Of a stretch of DNA of 64,000 nucleotides, positions 1 to 9,167 are shown in pieces; position 1 is the first letter of the stretch; the number at the start of each line of letters is the position of its first letter. This stretch comes from Caloranaerobacter sp. TR13 (GTDB lineage Bacteria; Bacillota; Clostridia; Tissierellales; Thermohalobacteraceae). Made by a program: the position numbers and the translations under genes. The notes below the pieces were generated by a model, which did no database searches, was not told where the DNA came from, and saw only the letters and a program-made list of their open reading frames with translations. The stretch spans positions 124,001-188,000 of the forward strand of contig NZ_JXLL01000002.1 in the NCBI RefSeq assembly GCF_001316435.1, written 5' to 3'.

Positions 1-1317
1 GAAAGATTTTTCAATGGTGATACATCAAATGACCCAGATAATTTAACAAAGTGGGGAGAGCTACCTACTTCAAATAGTTTTTATGGTGGAGATTTAAAGG
101 GGATTATTGAAAAGCTTGATTATTTAGAGGAATTAGGTATTAATGGTATCTACCTTACTCCAATATTTGAATCACCGACTAATCATAAATACGATACTAA
201 GGACTATTTTAAAATAGACCCTCATTTTGGGGATTTGCAGACCTTGAAGGAACTAGTTTCTAAATGTCATGAAAGAGGCATTAGAGTTATTTTAGATGCA
301 GTGTTTAACCACTGTGGTTATTTCTTTGAACCATTTCAAGATGTTATTGAGAAAGGTAAAGAATCACCTTACTATAACTGGTTTCATATACACAAATGGC
401 CAATAGAAACTAATCCTCCAAGTTATGATACATTTGCATTTGTATATCATATGCCTAAGCTAAATACAGATAATCCAGAAGTAAGAGAGTATTTATTGAA
501 AGTTGCTAGGTATTGGATTGAGGAAGCAGATATTGATGGTTGGAGATTAGACGTTTCTGATGAAGTGAGTCATGATTTTTGGAGAGAGTTTAGAAAAACG
601 GTTAAAGGTGCTAAAGAAGATGCTTATATAGTAGGAGAACTTTGGCTTGATGCTTATCCGTGGCTTAGAGGTGACCAGTTTGATGCAGTAATGAATTATC
701 CGGTTATGAGAGCTTTATTACAGTATTTTGCTTATGAAAATATTTCAGATAGACAGTTTAAAGAATTAATTAACAAAACTAGAATGCGAAATACTGAGCA
801 AGTTAATGAAGTTATGCTTAATTTAATAGAGAGTCATGACACTTCAAGATATTTAACGGAGTGTAATAAAGATATAAATAAATTGATGATGACAGCTACA
901 TTTTTATTAACTTATGTTGGAACGCCTTGTATATATTATGGAACTGAAATTGGTATGGAAGGCGGCCATGATCCAGATTGTAGAAGAACAATGGATTGGA
1001 ATAAGGAAAATTGGGATTTAGAATTATTTAATTATTATAAAAAGCTAATCAGATTGAGAAAACAGTATAAAGCATTAAGAAGAGGTAAATTTAAATGGAT
1101 TGATAATATAGAAGGGATAATAGGGTTTATTAGAGAGTATGAAAATGAAAAAATGTTTATTTTAATTAATAATCATAATTTTGATAGAGAAGTAATATTA
1201 AATAATAAAGGCAAGTACATTGACGGTTTGACAGGTGATGTTTTTAAGTCAGACAAAGCTTTATATGTTAATGTACCTAAGTATTCAGCTAGAATTCTTG
1301 TTTCTTCTGAAGATTAA
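1..1317 (+). CDS. Neopullulanase/cyclomaltodextrinase-like GH13 glycosidase, 5'-truncated
   Basis: The frame is open from base 1, so the start lies outside the window; 438 residues are visible. The fragment opens with ERFFNGDTSNDP, the block typical of neopullulanases and cyclomaltodextrinases (compare DRFxNGDxxND). GH13 landmarks follow in order: DAVFNHCG (region I), GWRLDVSDE (nucleophile Asp), YIVGELW (acid/base Glu) and LIESHDTSRYL (third Asp). Family members are usually about 580 residues, so roughly 140 N-terminal residues, probably a CBM34 domain, are missing. It would hydrolyse imported maltodextrin or cyclodextrin in the cytoplasm, but a signal peptide cannot be excluded. It is followed directly by the promoter of the maltodextrin importer. 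Confident of family, less so of exact specificity. Confidence 0.88.
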   Translation, partial: ERFFNGDTSNDPDNLTKWGELPTSNSFYGGDLKGIIEKLDYLEELGINGIYLTPIFESPTNHKYDTKDYFKIDPHFGDLQTLKELVSKCHERGIRVILDAVFNHCGYFFEPFQDVIEKGKESPYYNWFHIHKWPIETNPPSYDTFAFVYHMPKLNTDNPEVREYLLKVARYWIEEADIDGWRLDVSDEVSHDFWREFRKTVKGAKEDAYIVGELWLDAYPWLRGDQFDAVMNYPVMRALLQYFAYENISDRQFKELINKTRMRNTEQVNEVMLNLIESHDTSRYLTECNKDINKLMMTATFLLTYVGTPCIYYGTEIGMEGGHDPDCRRTMDWNKENWDLELFNYYKKLIRLRKQYKALRRGKFKWIDNIEGIIGFIREYENEKMFILINNHNFDREVILNNKGKYIDGLTGDVFKSDKALYVNVPKYSARILVSSED

Positions 1318-1324
1318 AAATAGT

Positions 1325-1374
1325 TTGACATATTTTCAAAAAAGGTTTATAATTAAATTGTGCAAACGGTTGCA
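1325..1374 (+). promoter_or_regulatory. Sigma-A promoter with LacI-type operator before the maltodextrin importer
   Basis: TTGACA (1325-1330) and TATAAT (1348-1353) match consensus exactly with a 17-bp spacer. The near-palindrome TGCAAACGGTTGCA (1361-1374) lies just downstream, over the expected transcription start. The same motif recurs at 10717-10730 and 20516-20529 before other glucan genes, and a LacI-family gene is in the cluster, so repression by that protein is the likely role. Confidence 0.85.
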
Positions 1375-1431
1375 GAGATTAGCAACCATAAAACTAACAT
1401 AATTATTTTAATTTAAAGAAGGGGGATTTAC

Positions 1432-2727
1432 ATGAAAAAATTTCTAAGCTTCTTACTTATTGCTGTACTAGTGTTCTCACTAGTAGGATGTGGCGCTAAA
1501 CAAGAGCCAGTACAAAACAATAACCAAAATGAGACAAGCCAAGAAAATACTTCACAAGAGAATACTTCACAAGAACTAACTCCTGAACCAGGTGCAAAAT
1601 TAGTTGTTTGGGAGAGTGAAGGTTCAGAATCAGAATGGATACAATATGTAGCTAAAAAGTTTACTGAAAAGTATGGTGTAGAAGTTACTTATGAAGCAGT
1701 TTCTAATGTTGATGCAAAAAATAAATTAGCTACTGATGGACCTGCAGGTGTGGGTGCTGACGTATTTGTTGCTCCTCACGACCATACTGGAGAATTAGTA
1801 GCTTCAGGTTTAGTACAGCCTAATGATATAACTGCTGATAGAGTGAAAAACGATTTCATGAAGGCAGCCGCAGATGGTGTTTCTTTTGAAGGACAAGTAT
1901 ACGGTTATCCATTAGCTATAGAAACTTATGCTTTATTCTATAATAAAGATATAATTTCAAAAGCACCTGAAACTTATGAAGAGATTATAGAGTTTGCAAA
2001 AACATACAATAATCCAAATGAAAATAAGTATGCTTTAATGTGGGATGTTGCAAACGCTTACTTCTCACACAGCTTTATAGCTGGTAGTGGTGGATATGTA
2101 TTTGGTAACGGTGGAACAAACAAAGATGATATAGGTTTAAATAACAAGGGTGCTGTTGAAGGTGCTAAGTTCATGGTATCATTAAAAGAAATATTACCAT
2201 TAAATTCAGCTGATACTAACTATCAAATCATGGATGGTTTGTTCTCAGAAGGTAAAGCAGCTATGATAATAAATGGACCTTGGGCAGTTAAAGGTTATCA
2301 AGATGCAGGAGTTAATTTCGGTATAGCTCCACTACCAAAGTTACCAGGAGGAAAACATCCAGCAAGTTTCTCAGGAATTAGATCTATGTTTGTAAGTTCA
2401 TATACTAAGTATCCAAATGCTGCTAAATTATTTGCTAAGTTTGCAACTTCAGACGAAATGCTTTTAAAGAGATTTGAAATAACTAAGCAGATACCACCTG
2501 TTAAAGCTCTTATGAAGGAAGATATTATTAAGAATGATGAAGTTGTAGCACCATTCTTAGCTCAGGCTCAATATGCAGTTCCAATGCCTTCAATCCCACA
2601 AATGGGAGTTGTATGGGAACCATATGGAGCAGCATTTGCATCAATGTGGAATGATGGAGTAGATCCGCAAGAAGCACTAGATAATGCAGTTCAAACTATT
2701 AAAGAAGCAATAGCATCACAAGAGTAG
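1432..2727 (+). CDS. malE: Maltose/maltodextrin ABC transporter substrate-binding lipoprotein
   Basis: This 431-residue protein is a family 1 extracellular solute-binding protein that captures maltodextrins outside the membrane. The N-terminus has two Lys, a hydrophobic core and the lipobox LVGC, giving lipid-anchored Cys20, followed by a Gln/Asn/Thr-rich linker. The mature start KLVVWESEG and the block IINGPWAVKGYQDAG are characteristic of the MalE/MdxE group. A strong Shine-Dalgarno site (GAAGGGGGA) precedes the ATG. It leads the importer operon and is separated from malF by a perfect stem-loop that may lower downstream expression. The importer ATPase is not in the window; such systems often share one encoded elsewhere (MsmX type). 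Sugar preference is inferred from the neighbouring glucan enzymes. Confidence 0.93.
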   Translation: MKKFLSFLLIAVLVFSLVGCGAKQEPVQNNNQNETSQENTSQENTSQELTPEPGAKLVVWESEGSESEWIQYVAKKFTEKYGVEVTYEAVSNVDAKNKLATDGPAGVGADVFVAPHDHTGELVASGLVQPNDITADRVKNDFMKAAADGVSFEGQVYGYPLAIETYALFYNKDIISKAPETYEEIIEFAKTYNNPNENKYALMWDVANAYFSHSFIAGSGGYVFGNGGTNKDDIGLNNKGAVEGAKFMVSLKEILPLNSADTNYQIMDGLFSEGKAAMIINGPWAVKGYQDAGVNFGIAPLPKLPGGKHPASFSGIRSMFVSSYTKYPNAAKLFAKFATSDEMLLKRFEITKQIPPVKALMKEDIIKNDEVVAPFLAQAQYAVPMPSIPQMGVVWEPYGAAFASMWNDGVDPQEALDNAVQTIKEAIASQE

Positions 2728-2747
2728 ACTAGAATAAAATAATATAG

Positions 2748-2788
2748 AATCTAGTCATTTACGGTACCGTAAATGACTAGATTTTTTT
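2748..2788 (+). terminator. Intercistronic perfect palindrome with T-tract (partial terminator or attenuator)
   Basis: Bases 2748-2783 form a perfect 36-bp inverted repeat centred on GGTACC, followed by seven Ts (2782-2788). It lies between malE and malF. An intrinsic terminator here that is read through part of the time would give more binding protein than permease. Confidence 0.8.
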
Positions 2789-2817
2789 AAAGAAAGATTT
2801 GTGGTAGGAGGGAGAAA

Positions 2818-4110
2818 ATGAAAAGATCTACTAAGGCCGCAGTACTATCCACAGTTTTCATGGGACTAGGACAATTTTATAATAGAGAGATTATAAAAGG
2901 TATAGTTTTCTCTATATTTGAACTTATAATACTTATTTTCACTATCCCATATTTTAAACGCTCTCTTTGGGGACTAATTACTTTAGGAGAAAAACCCTTA
3001 CACTTTGTAAATGGTATTGCACAAGGTGATCATTCAATTATTCTGTTAATACAGGGTATTATTTCCTTGCTATTAATAGGACTACTTATGGTAATTTACT
3101 TTGTAAACATAAAAGATGCAAAAAATACAGCTGAGCTTCTTGAAAGAGGAGAAGAAAGAAGAACATTCAAAGAGTTTTTAAAATATGTTTGGGATAAATA
3201 TTTTCCAATGTTCATGCTTACACCAACCATTTTAGCAGTTACTTTTGTTACATTACTACCTATAATTTTTACTTTCTGTATTGCATTTACTAATTATTCA
3301 AGCCCATATCATTTACCACCAAGGAACTTAGTTGATTGGGTAGGATTAAAGAACTTCCGAAACTTAGTGAAACTAAAGATTTGGAGTTCAACATTTTTAG
3401 GTGTTGCTAAATGGACAGTTATTTGGGCAGTTTTAGCAACTATTACAACATATTTTGGAGGATTATTATTAGCATTATTGACTAATGCGAAGGGAATCAA
3501 GTTTAAAAAGGTTTGGAGAAGTATATTTATATTACCATATGCTATACCTGGCTTTTTATCTTTGTTAGTAATGCGTTTAATGTTTAGTGGACCAGGTCCT
3601 ATAAACAACATATTAGTTAAGATGGGTGTAGCACGTATTCCTTGGCTTACAGATCCAACTTTGGCTAAAGTTGTTATATTACTTGTAAACCTGTGGCTAG
3701 GTTCACCATATTTTATGGTGTTAATGTCTGGTATTTTAACTAATATTTCTAAAGACTTGTATGAAGCTGCAGATATAGATGGAGCTACAAGTAGACAGAA
3801 ATTCTATAGAATAACTCTACCAATGGTACTTTATCAAACTGCACCTTATTTAATATTATCTTTTGCTTACAACTTTAACAATTTCAATAATATATACTTA
3901 TTAACAGATGGAGGACCTGTAAATTCTGCATACAAATATGCAGGACATACTGACATCTTAGTTTCTTGGATTTATAAGTTGACTTTAAACCAAAATCAAT
4001 TCCATATGGCTGCAGTAATATCAATAATAATATTCTTTATAGTAGCTAGTATTTCATCATACAGTTTTATTAGAACGAAATCCTTTAAAGAGGAGGATAT
4101 GATAGGATGA
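2818..4110 (+). CDS. malF: Maltodextrin ABC transporter permease, MalF type
   Basis: This 430-residue inner-membrane permease would pair with MalG to form the maltodextrin channel. The N-terminal extension (about residues 5-105) carries extra membrane segments, as in Gram-positive MdxF/MalF proteins. The core binding-protein-dependent transport domain follows from about residue 130. The cytoplasmic EAA loop is visible as EAADIDGATSRQKFYRITLP, the contact site for the ATPase. A strong site (GTAGGAGGGAG) precedes the ATG. The stop overlaps the malG start as ATGA, which indicates translational coupling. Confidence 0.93.
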   Translation: MKRSTKAAVLSTVFMGLGQFYNREIIKGIVFSIFELIILIFTIPYFKRSLWGLITLGEKPLHFVNGIAQGDHSIILLIQGIISLLLIGLLMVIYFVNIKDAKNTAELLERGEERRTFKEFLKYVWDKYFPMFMLTPTILAVTFVTLLPIIFTFCIAFTNYSSPYHLPPRNLVDWVGLKNFRNLVKLKIWSSTFLGVAKWTVIWAVLATITTYFGGLLLALLTNAKGIKFKKVWRSIFILPYAIPGFLSLLVMRLMFSGPGPINNILVKMGVARIPWLTDPTLAKVVILLVNLWLGSPYFMVLMSGILTNISKDLYEAADIDGATSRQKFYRITLPMVLYQTAPYLILSFAYNFNNFNNIYLLTDGGPVNSAYKYAGHTDILVSWIYKLTLNQNQFHMAAVISIIIFFIVASISSYSFIRTKSFKEEDMIG

Positions 4111-4997
4111 TAAGTCTGTCAGTAGAAAAAAATACAGCAGGTAACAAAAATAATAAAACTAAAGAGAATAATGGTAAAAGATATTTAACAAAAGTTATAT
4201 TATATGCTATATTGTTATTTTTATCAATTATAGTACTTGCACCAGTTATTTGGATAATAGGTTCATCATTAAACCCAGGAAATAGTTTATATGGATCTAG
4301 TTTAATACCTAAAAACCCAACTTTGATACATTATAAAGAATTATTTATAAAAACTGATTTTGCAAGATGGTATTTAAACACGCTAAAAATTGCAACAATA
4401 AACATGATACTATCAGTTATATTTACTACTTTAACAGCTTATGTATTTTCAAGGTTTAAATTTAAAGGTAAAAAAATAGGGTTAGTAAGTATGCTTATAT
4501 TGCAAATGTTTCCTAGCTTCTTATCTATGACTGCTATATATGTACTATTAATGCAAATAGGATTATTGAACACTCATTTAGGGTTAATACTCGTATATGC
4601 CGGTGGACAAATACCATATAATGCATGGTTAGTTAAAGGATATTTTGATGGTATACCAAGAAGTTTAGATGAAGCAGCTAGAATAGATGGAGCTTCAAAT
4701 TTAACTATATTCAGAAAGATTATTTTACCAATAGCAAGGCCAATAATTACTTTTATTGCATTAACTCAATTTACTGCTCCTTGGATGGATTATATTCTGC
4801 CAAGATTAATACTAAGAAGTGCTGATAAGAAAACTTTAGCTATGGCTTTATATGAAATGGTAACTGGACAGCAAAATACTAAATTTACTATGTTTGCTGC
4901 AGGTGCTATTTTAGTTGCTATACCAATAACTTTATTGTTTATTTATCTACAGAAGCATATAGTGGAAGGTTTAGCAGCAGGAGCTACAAAAAGTTAA
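4107..4997 (+). CDS. malG: Maltodextrin ABC transporter permease, MalG type
   Basis: This 296-residue permease is the second half of the importer channel. It has a cytoplasmic N-terminal tail rich in Lys and Asn, then about six membrane segments. The EAA loop reads DEAARIDGASNLTIFRKIIL. The C-terminal segment ends QKHIVEGLAAGATKS, a tail typical of MalG proteins, where it contacts the ATPase. The start ATG overlaps the malF stop by four bases, with AGGAGGA a few bases upstream. It is the last gene of the importer operon; the LacI-family gene behind it has its own promoter. Confidence 0.93.
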   Translation: MISLSVEKNTAGNKNNKTKENNGKRYLTKVILYAILLFLSIIVLAPVIWIIGSSLNPGNSLYGSSLIPKNPTLIHYKELFIKTDFARWYLNTLKIATINMILSVIFTTLTAYVFSRFKFKGKKIGLVSMLILQMFPSFLSMTAIYVLLMQIGLLNTHLGLILVYAGGQIPYNAWLVKGYFDGIPRSLDEAARIDGASNLTIFRKIILPIARPIITFIALTQFTAPWMDYILPRLILRSADKKTLAMALYEMVTGQQNTKFTMFAAGAILVAIPITLLFIYLQKHIVEGLAAGATKS

Positions 4998-5005
4998 TTT
5001 AAAAT

Positions 5006-5035
5006 TTGAAAAAGCATATAACAATTTAATATAAT
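5006..5035 (+). promoter_or_regulatory. Probable promoter of the LacI-family regulator
   Basis: TTGAAA (5006-5011) and TATAAT (5030-5035) are separated by 18 bp. They lie in the 145-bp gap between malG and the regulator. No copy of the TGCAA-type operator is seen here, so autoregulation is not supported. Confidence 0.5.
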
Positions 5036-5142
5036 TTATAGTATGTAAAGTGTGTAGAAAATGACTTTAAAATGCTTGGTTTAACAATATATCAAAACAA
5101 ATTAAAAACTAGGCAATAAAATAAAAGTAGGAAGTGAATAGT

Positions 5143-6147
5143 ATGCCAGTTACAATAAAAGATGTTGCTAAATTGGCAAAAGTATCTCCATCGACGGTTT
5201 CTAGGGTAATAGCTGATCATCCTAAGATAAGTGATGAAACGAAGAAAAAAGTATTTGAAGCAATGAAAAAATTAAATTATCATCCTAATGCTATTGCAAG
5301 AAGCTTAGCAAATAAATCAACAAGGACTTTAGGATTAATATTACCAAATGCTGAAGAAGATTTATTTATAAACCCATTCTTTGTTCAAGTAATGAGAGGT
5401 ATAAGTGTCTATGCTCAAAAGAAAGGCTACTATATAATGTATACTTACAGTAATAATGAAAATGAAGAGATAGACTTCATTAAAAACTATATTTATAGCA
5501 AATGGGTTGATGGCATAATTCTTTTAACTGTAAGAGAAAACGACAAATGTATTGAGTATTTGAAGGAAAATGGAAAATATCCATTTGTTGTAGTTGGTAG
5601 ACCAGAAAAATCAGATGGAATATTATGGGTAGATAATGACAACTTTAAAGCGATGTATGATGTTGTTAATTATTTAATTAATAAAGGGCATAGAGATATA
5701 GCTTTTGTAGGTGGACCTCATAATCTTAACGTTACTAAAGACAGATTAGATGGATATTTAAGGGCGTTAAAAGTACATGGAATCTCTGTTGATGAAAAAC
5801 TTATTTATGAGGAAGTTGATTTTACAGAAACAAGAGGTTATGAAACTATGATGGAGATTTTAGAATATAAAGAGCCTTCTGCTGTTGTTACAACAGACGA
5901 CTTGTTGGCTTTTGGTGTTTTAAAGGCTATAAAAGAAAAATCAACAAGCAAAATAGCAGTTGTTGGTTTTAATAATACGCCTTTAGCTGAATATCAGCAA
6001 CCAAAGCTTACTTCAGTAGACATTAAAGCAGAAAAGTTGGGTTATTATGCAGCAAAGCTTTTGATTAAAAAACTTGAAAATGAAGATGTTGAAACGAACC
6101 ATTATATAATTGATACAGAATTGATAGAGAGAGAATCTACTATTTAA
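5143..6147 (+). CDS. LacI-family transcriptional regulator of glucan use (MalR-like)
   Basis: This 334-residue repressor-type protein has an N-terminal LacI helix-turn-helix: VTIKDVAKLAKVSPSTVSRV recognition region, then a hinge helix with NAIARSLANKSTRTLG. A periplasmic-binding-protein-like sugar-sensing domain follows (about residues 60-330). I place the start at ATG 5143 because AGGAAG (5129-5134) is spaced correctly for it; an in-frame GTG at 5134 overlaps that site and is unlikely. The gene sits between the importer and the pullulanase, and three LacI-type operators lie at promoters of glucan genes in the window. Those operators are its probable targets, with a maltodextrin as the likely inducer. 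Family is clear; targets and ligand are inferred. Confidence 0.9.
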   Translation: MPVTIKDVAKLAKVSPSTVSRVIADHPKISDETKKKVFEAMKKLNYHPNAIARSLANKSTRTLGLILPNAEEDLFINPFFVQVMRGISVYAQKKGYYIMYTYSNNENEEIDFIKNYIYSKWVDGIILLTVRENDKCIEYLKENGKYPFVVVGRPEKSDGILWVDNDNFKAMYDVVNYLINKGHRDIAFVGGPHNLNVTKDRLDGYLRALKVHGISVDEKLIYEEVDFTETRGYETMMEILEYKEPSAVVTTDDLLAFGVLKAIKEKSTSKIAVVGFNNTPLAEYQQPKLTSVDIKAEKLGYYAAKLLIKKLENEDVETNHYIIDTELIERESTI

Positions 6148-6170
6148 CCCTACTTTGTAGGGTTTATTTT
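6146..6170 (+). terminator. Stem-loop after the LacI-family gene
   Basis: AACCCTAC (6146-6153) and GTAGGGTT (6157-6164) form an 8-bp stem with a TTT loop, followed by TATTTT. The T-tract is short, so termination may be partial, and the pullulanase may receive read-through. Confidence 0.6.
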
Positions 6171-6191
6171 GTATATTTTTGGGGGGATATA

Positions 6192-9107
6192 ATGAGAAAG
6201 TTAAGTTTATTTTTAATAATAGTTATGTTAATGCAGGTGTTTGTAGGGTGTGTTAACCAGACTTCAAAAGATGTAAATAAAGACATAGAAAATAAAACTG
6301 CAGTTGAAGATACGAAAAGTGAAGAAAATAAAGGTTCAAAATTAATAATTCATTATCATAGATATAATGATGACTATGATAACTGGAGCTTTTGGATATG
6401 GCCTTATGGAAAAGAAGGAAAGGCATATCATTTTACTGGTGAGGATGAATTCGGAAAGATTGTAGAAGTACAATTTAATGAAAAGCTTAAAAAAGTTGGA
6501 GTAATCCCAAGATTGGGTAACTGGGAAAAGAAAGATATCAATATGGACAGATTTATTGAACTTAAGGGAGATGTAACAGAAGTTTGGATGTTAGAGGGTG
6601 TAGAAAAGATTTATTATAACAAAGAAGAGGCTAGTACAAGACCTAAAATATTAAGTGCATTTTTGGATAGTAAAAATGAAATAGTAGTTGAACTTACTAA
6701 CTTTATGAAATTGACAGGGAAAAATAATGAAGGGTTTACTGTAAAGAGTGCTGACAAAGAGTTAGATATTAAAGAAGTTAAAGCAGTAAAAATTAGAAGA
6801 AAAAACTCAAAAAAATATGGTTTTGAGACAGTTATGAATGATACTAAGGTTAGGTTTATTTATTCACCAGACATAATAGGTTATACACCTAAAAAAGATG
6901 AAAAAGTATATGTTATAGGAGACTTTAATGGTTACAGTATAGATAAAAAGTTTGAAATGAAATTTAACGAAACTTTTAATGTTTATGAATTGATAGCTGA
7001 CATTGGAAAAGAAACTGGTATTGAATACGGTCAGAATTTTACTTTCGCTGTGGCATCACAAAAAGATATTACCTTTAAGTATAAAGACAAGTTTATTTTA
7101 GATAAATATTTAGGAAAATCAGCAAAGATATTTAAAATACTTTTAAAAAATGATGTAGATCTTTCAGAAAAAATTATTGTATATCATAAAGACTTTAAGG
7201 AAAGGAATGTGGAAATGAGAAAAGTACTTGAAAGCGAAGAGTTTATATACACTGGAGATGACTTAGGTGCTACATATACAAAAGACTATACTATTTTTAA
7301 AGTTTGGTCACCTGTTGCAGAGAGTATGAAGGTAGTTATCTATGAAGACTATAAAGATAATACAGGCAAAATATATCCAATGTCAAAAGGCGAAAAAGGT
7401 GTTTGGGAGCTTAAACTTAACGGGGATTACAAAAATAAATATTACAATTATAGAGTTACTATTAATGGAGTAGAAAAGGAAACTCCAGACCCTTATGCTA
7501 AGGGAGCTACTGTAAATGGGAAAATGGGTATGATAGTAGATTTTGATTCTATAAATCCTGAAGGTTGGGATGAACAAAAAATTCCAGCCCCTATAAAACC
7601 AACTGAAGCAGTTATATACGAGATGCATGTTAGAGATTTCTCTGTAGATAAGAATTCTGGAATTAAGAATAAAGGAAAATATTTAGCTTTTACTGAAAAA
7701 GGAACTAAAGGGCCTAACGGTGAGGTTACAGGGCTTGATCATTTAAAAGATATGGGCATTACTCATATACATTTACTACCGGTGTATGATTTTGCTAGTG
7801 TAGATGAAACTAAAGAAGGACAGTATAATTGGGGATATGACCCTTATTTATATAACGTACCAGAAGGTTCTTATTCTACAAATCCTTACGATGGAACTGT
7901 AAGAATAAAGGAATTTAAAGAAATGGTTAAAGCATTGCATGAAAATGGTATAAGAGTAGTAATGGATGTTGTATTTAATCATACCTATACAACTGGAAAT
8001 TCTCCATTTGATATACTTGTTCCTAAATATTATTATAGAACAGATTCTTCTGGCAAATATACAAATGGGTCAGGATGTGGAAATGAAACAGCATCTGAAA
8101 AGCCTATGATGAGAAAGTTTATAATAGATTCAGTTAAATTTTGGGCTACTGAATATAAAATAGACGGATTTAGATTTGACTTAATGGCTTTACATGATAT
8201 TGATACTATGAAAGAAGTAGAAAAAGAGTTAAGAAAAATTAATCCGAATATATTAATTTATGGAGAACCTTGGACTGGTGGTTCATCAGCATTATCCCCA
8301 ACTAAACAGTTGAGAAAAGGTAAGCAAAAGGGAATGGGTATAGCAGTATTTAATGACGATTTTAGAAATGCTATAAAAGGTGACAATGATGGTGAAGGAA
8401 TTGGATTTGTAAATGGTGGTTTAGGTTTAGAAAATGAAATTAAAAAAGGAATAGTAGGAATGATTGATTACAGTAGCAGAATAAAAGGATTTACACAAGA
8501 GCCTAGTGAAACTATAAACTATGTAAGCTCTCACGATAACTTATGTTTATTTGACAAATTTGAGAAGAGTAATCCAAACAATACTCCAGAAGAAAGAGAA
8601 AAGATGAATAGATTAGCATTATCAATAGTTTTAACATCCCAGGGTATACCTTTTATACAAGGTGGTACTGAAATATTAAGAACAAAACAAGGTAATCACA
8701 ACAGCTATAATGCAGGCGATGAGATTAATAAAATAGATTGGAGTAATAAAAGTAAATATAAAGAAACTTACGAATATATTAAAGGCTTAATAGCATTGAG
8801 AAGAAGTCAAAAAGTAATGACACTAGATAAGGCAGAGGAAGTGAAAAAATATTTAAAGTTTATTGAAGCTCCGAAAAATTCAGTTGCATATTTATTAACT
8901 TCTCCATATAAAGGTGACTTTAAAAATATTTTAATTATCCACAATGCAAATAAAGAAGAGATAGAAATCAAACTTCCATTAGAAGGAGAATGGAACATCA
9001 TAGCTAATGAAAAAGAGGTAAATATAGAAGGAGTCAGTGGGGTTAACAAAGCAGTTGAGAGTGTAAAAGTTAAACCATTATCAACTTATATTCTATATAA
9101 AAACTAA
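6192..9107 (+). CDS. pulA: Type I pullulanase, lipoprotein
   Basis: This 971-residue GH13 enzyme cleaves alpha-1,6 links of pullulan and branched glucans at the cell surface. A signal peptide ends in the lipobox FVGC (Cys20). About residues 48-135 look like a CBM41 starch-binding domain (HYHRYNDDYDNWSFWIWPYG). A CBM48 module precedes the catalytic barrel (about 350-440). The type I signature appears as YNWGYDP. Catalytic residues are Asp663 (GFRFDLM), Glu692 (IYGEPWTGG) and Asp782 (SSHDN); region I is VVFNHTY. The site GGGGGGA lies directly before the ATG. There is no SLH anchor, so the lipid probably holds it to the membrane. It would supply linear maltodextrins to the importer. Confidence 0.95.
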   Translation: MRKLSLFLIIVMLMQVFVGCVNQTSKDVNKDIENKTAVEDTKSEENKGSKLIIHYHRYNDDYDNWSFWIWPYGKEGKAYHFTGEDEFGKIVEVQFNEKLKKVGVIPRLGNWEKKDINMDRFIELKGDVTEVWMLEGVEKIYYNKEEASTRPKILSAFLDSKNEIVVELTNFMKLTGKNNEGFTVKSADKELDIKEVKAVKIRRKNSKKYGFETVMNDTKVRFIYSPDIIGYTPKKDEKVYVIGDFNGYSIDKKFEMKFNETFNVYELIADIGKETGIEYGQNFTFAVASQKDITFKYKDKFILDKYLGKSAKIFKILLKNDVDLSEKIIVYHKDFKERNVEMRKVLESEEFIYTGDDLGATYTKDYTIFKVWSPVAESMKVVIYEDYKDNTGKIYPMSKGEKGVWELKLNGDYKNKYYNYRVTINGVEKETPDPYAKGATVNGKMGMIVDFDSINPEGWDEQKIPAPIKPTEAVIYEMHVRDFSVDKNSGIKNKGKYLAFTEKGTKGPNGEVTGLDHLKDMGITHIHLLPVYDFASVDETKEGQYNWGYDPYLYNVPEGSYSTNPYDGTVRIKEFKEMVKALHENGIRVVMDVVFNHTYTTGNSPFDILVPKYYYRTDSSGKYTNGSGCGNETASEKPMMRKFIIDSVKFWATEYKIDGFRFDLMALHDIDTMKEVEKELRKINPNILIYGEPWTGGSSALSPTKQLRKGKQKGMGIAVFNDDFRNAIKGDNDGEGIGFVNGGLGLENEIKKGIVGMIDYSSRIKGFTQEPSETINYVSSHDNLCLFDKFEKSNPNNTPEEREKMNRLALSIVLTSQGIPFIQGGTEILRTKQGNHNSYNAGDEINKIDWSNKSKYKETYEYIKGLIALRRSQKVMTLDKAEEVKKYLKFIEAPKNSVAYLLTSPYKGDFKNILIIHNANKEEIEIKLPLEGEWNIIANEKEVNIEGVSGVNKAVESVKVKPLSTYILYKN

Positions 9108-9110
9108 TTA

Positions 9111-9136
9111 AAAAGCAGCCGGTTTCGGCTGCTTTT
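9111..9136. terminator. Bidirectional terminator between convergent pullulanase and amylase genes
   Basis: AAAAGCAGCCG (9111-9121) and CGGCTGCTTTT (9126-9136) form a perfect 11-bp stem with loop GTTT. A/T ends on both sides suit termination on both strands. Confidence 0.9.
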
Positions 9137-9167
9137 CATTTATATATGTTTTAAGAAGGGATTAGTT

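Noticed and set aside
3309-3611. Open frame on the minus strand inside malF
   Set aside because: It is antisense to a well-supported permease gene, has no ribosome site and no family resemblance. Similar antisense frames inside other genes (for example 24845-25204, 26289-26648, 39894-40340, 43851-44207) were left out for the same reason.
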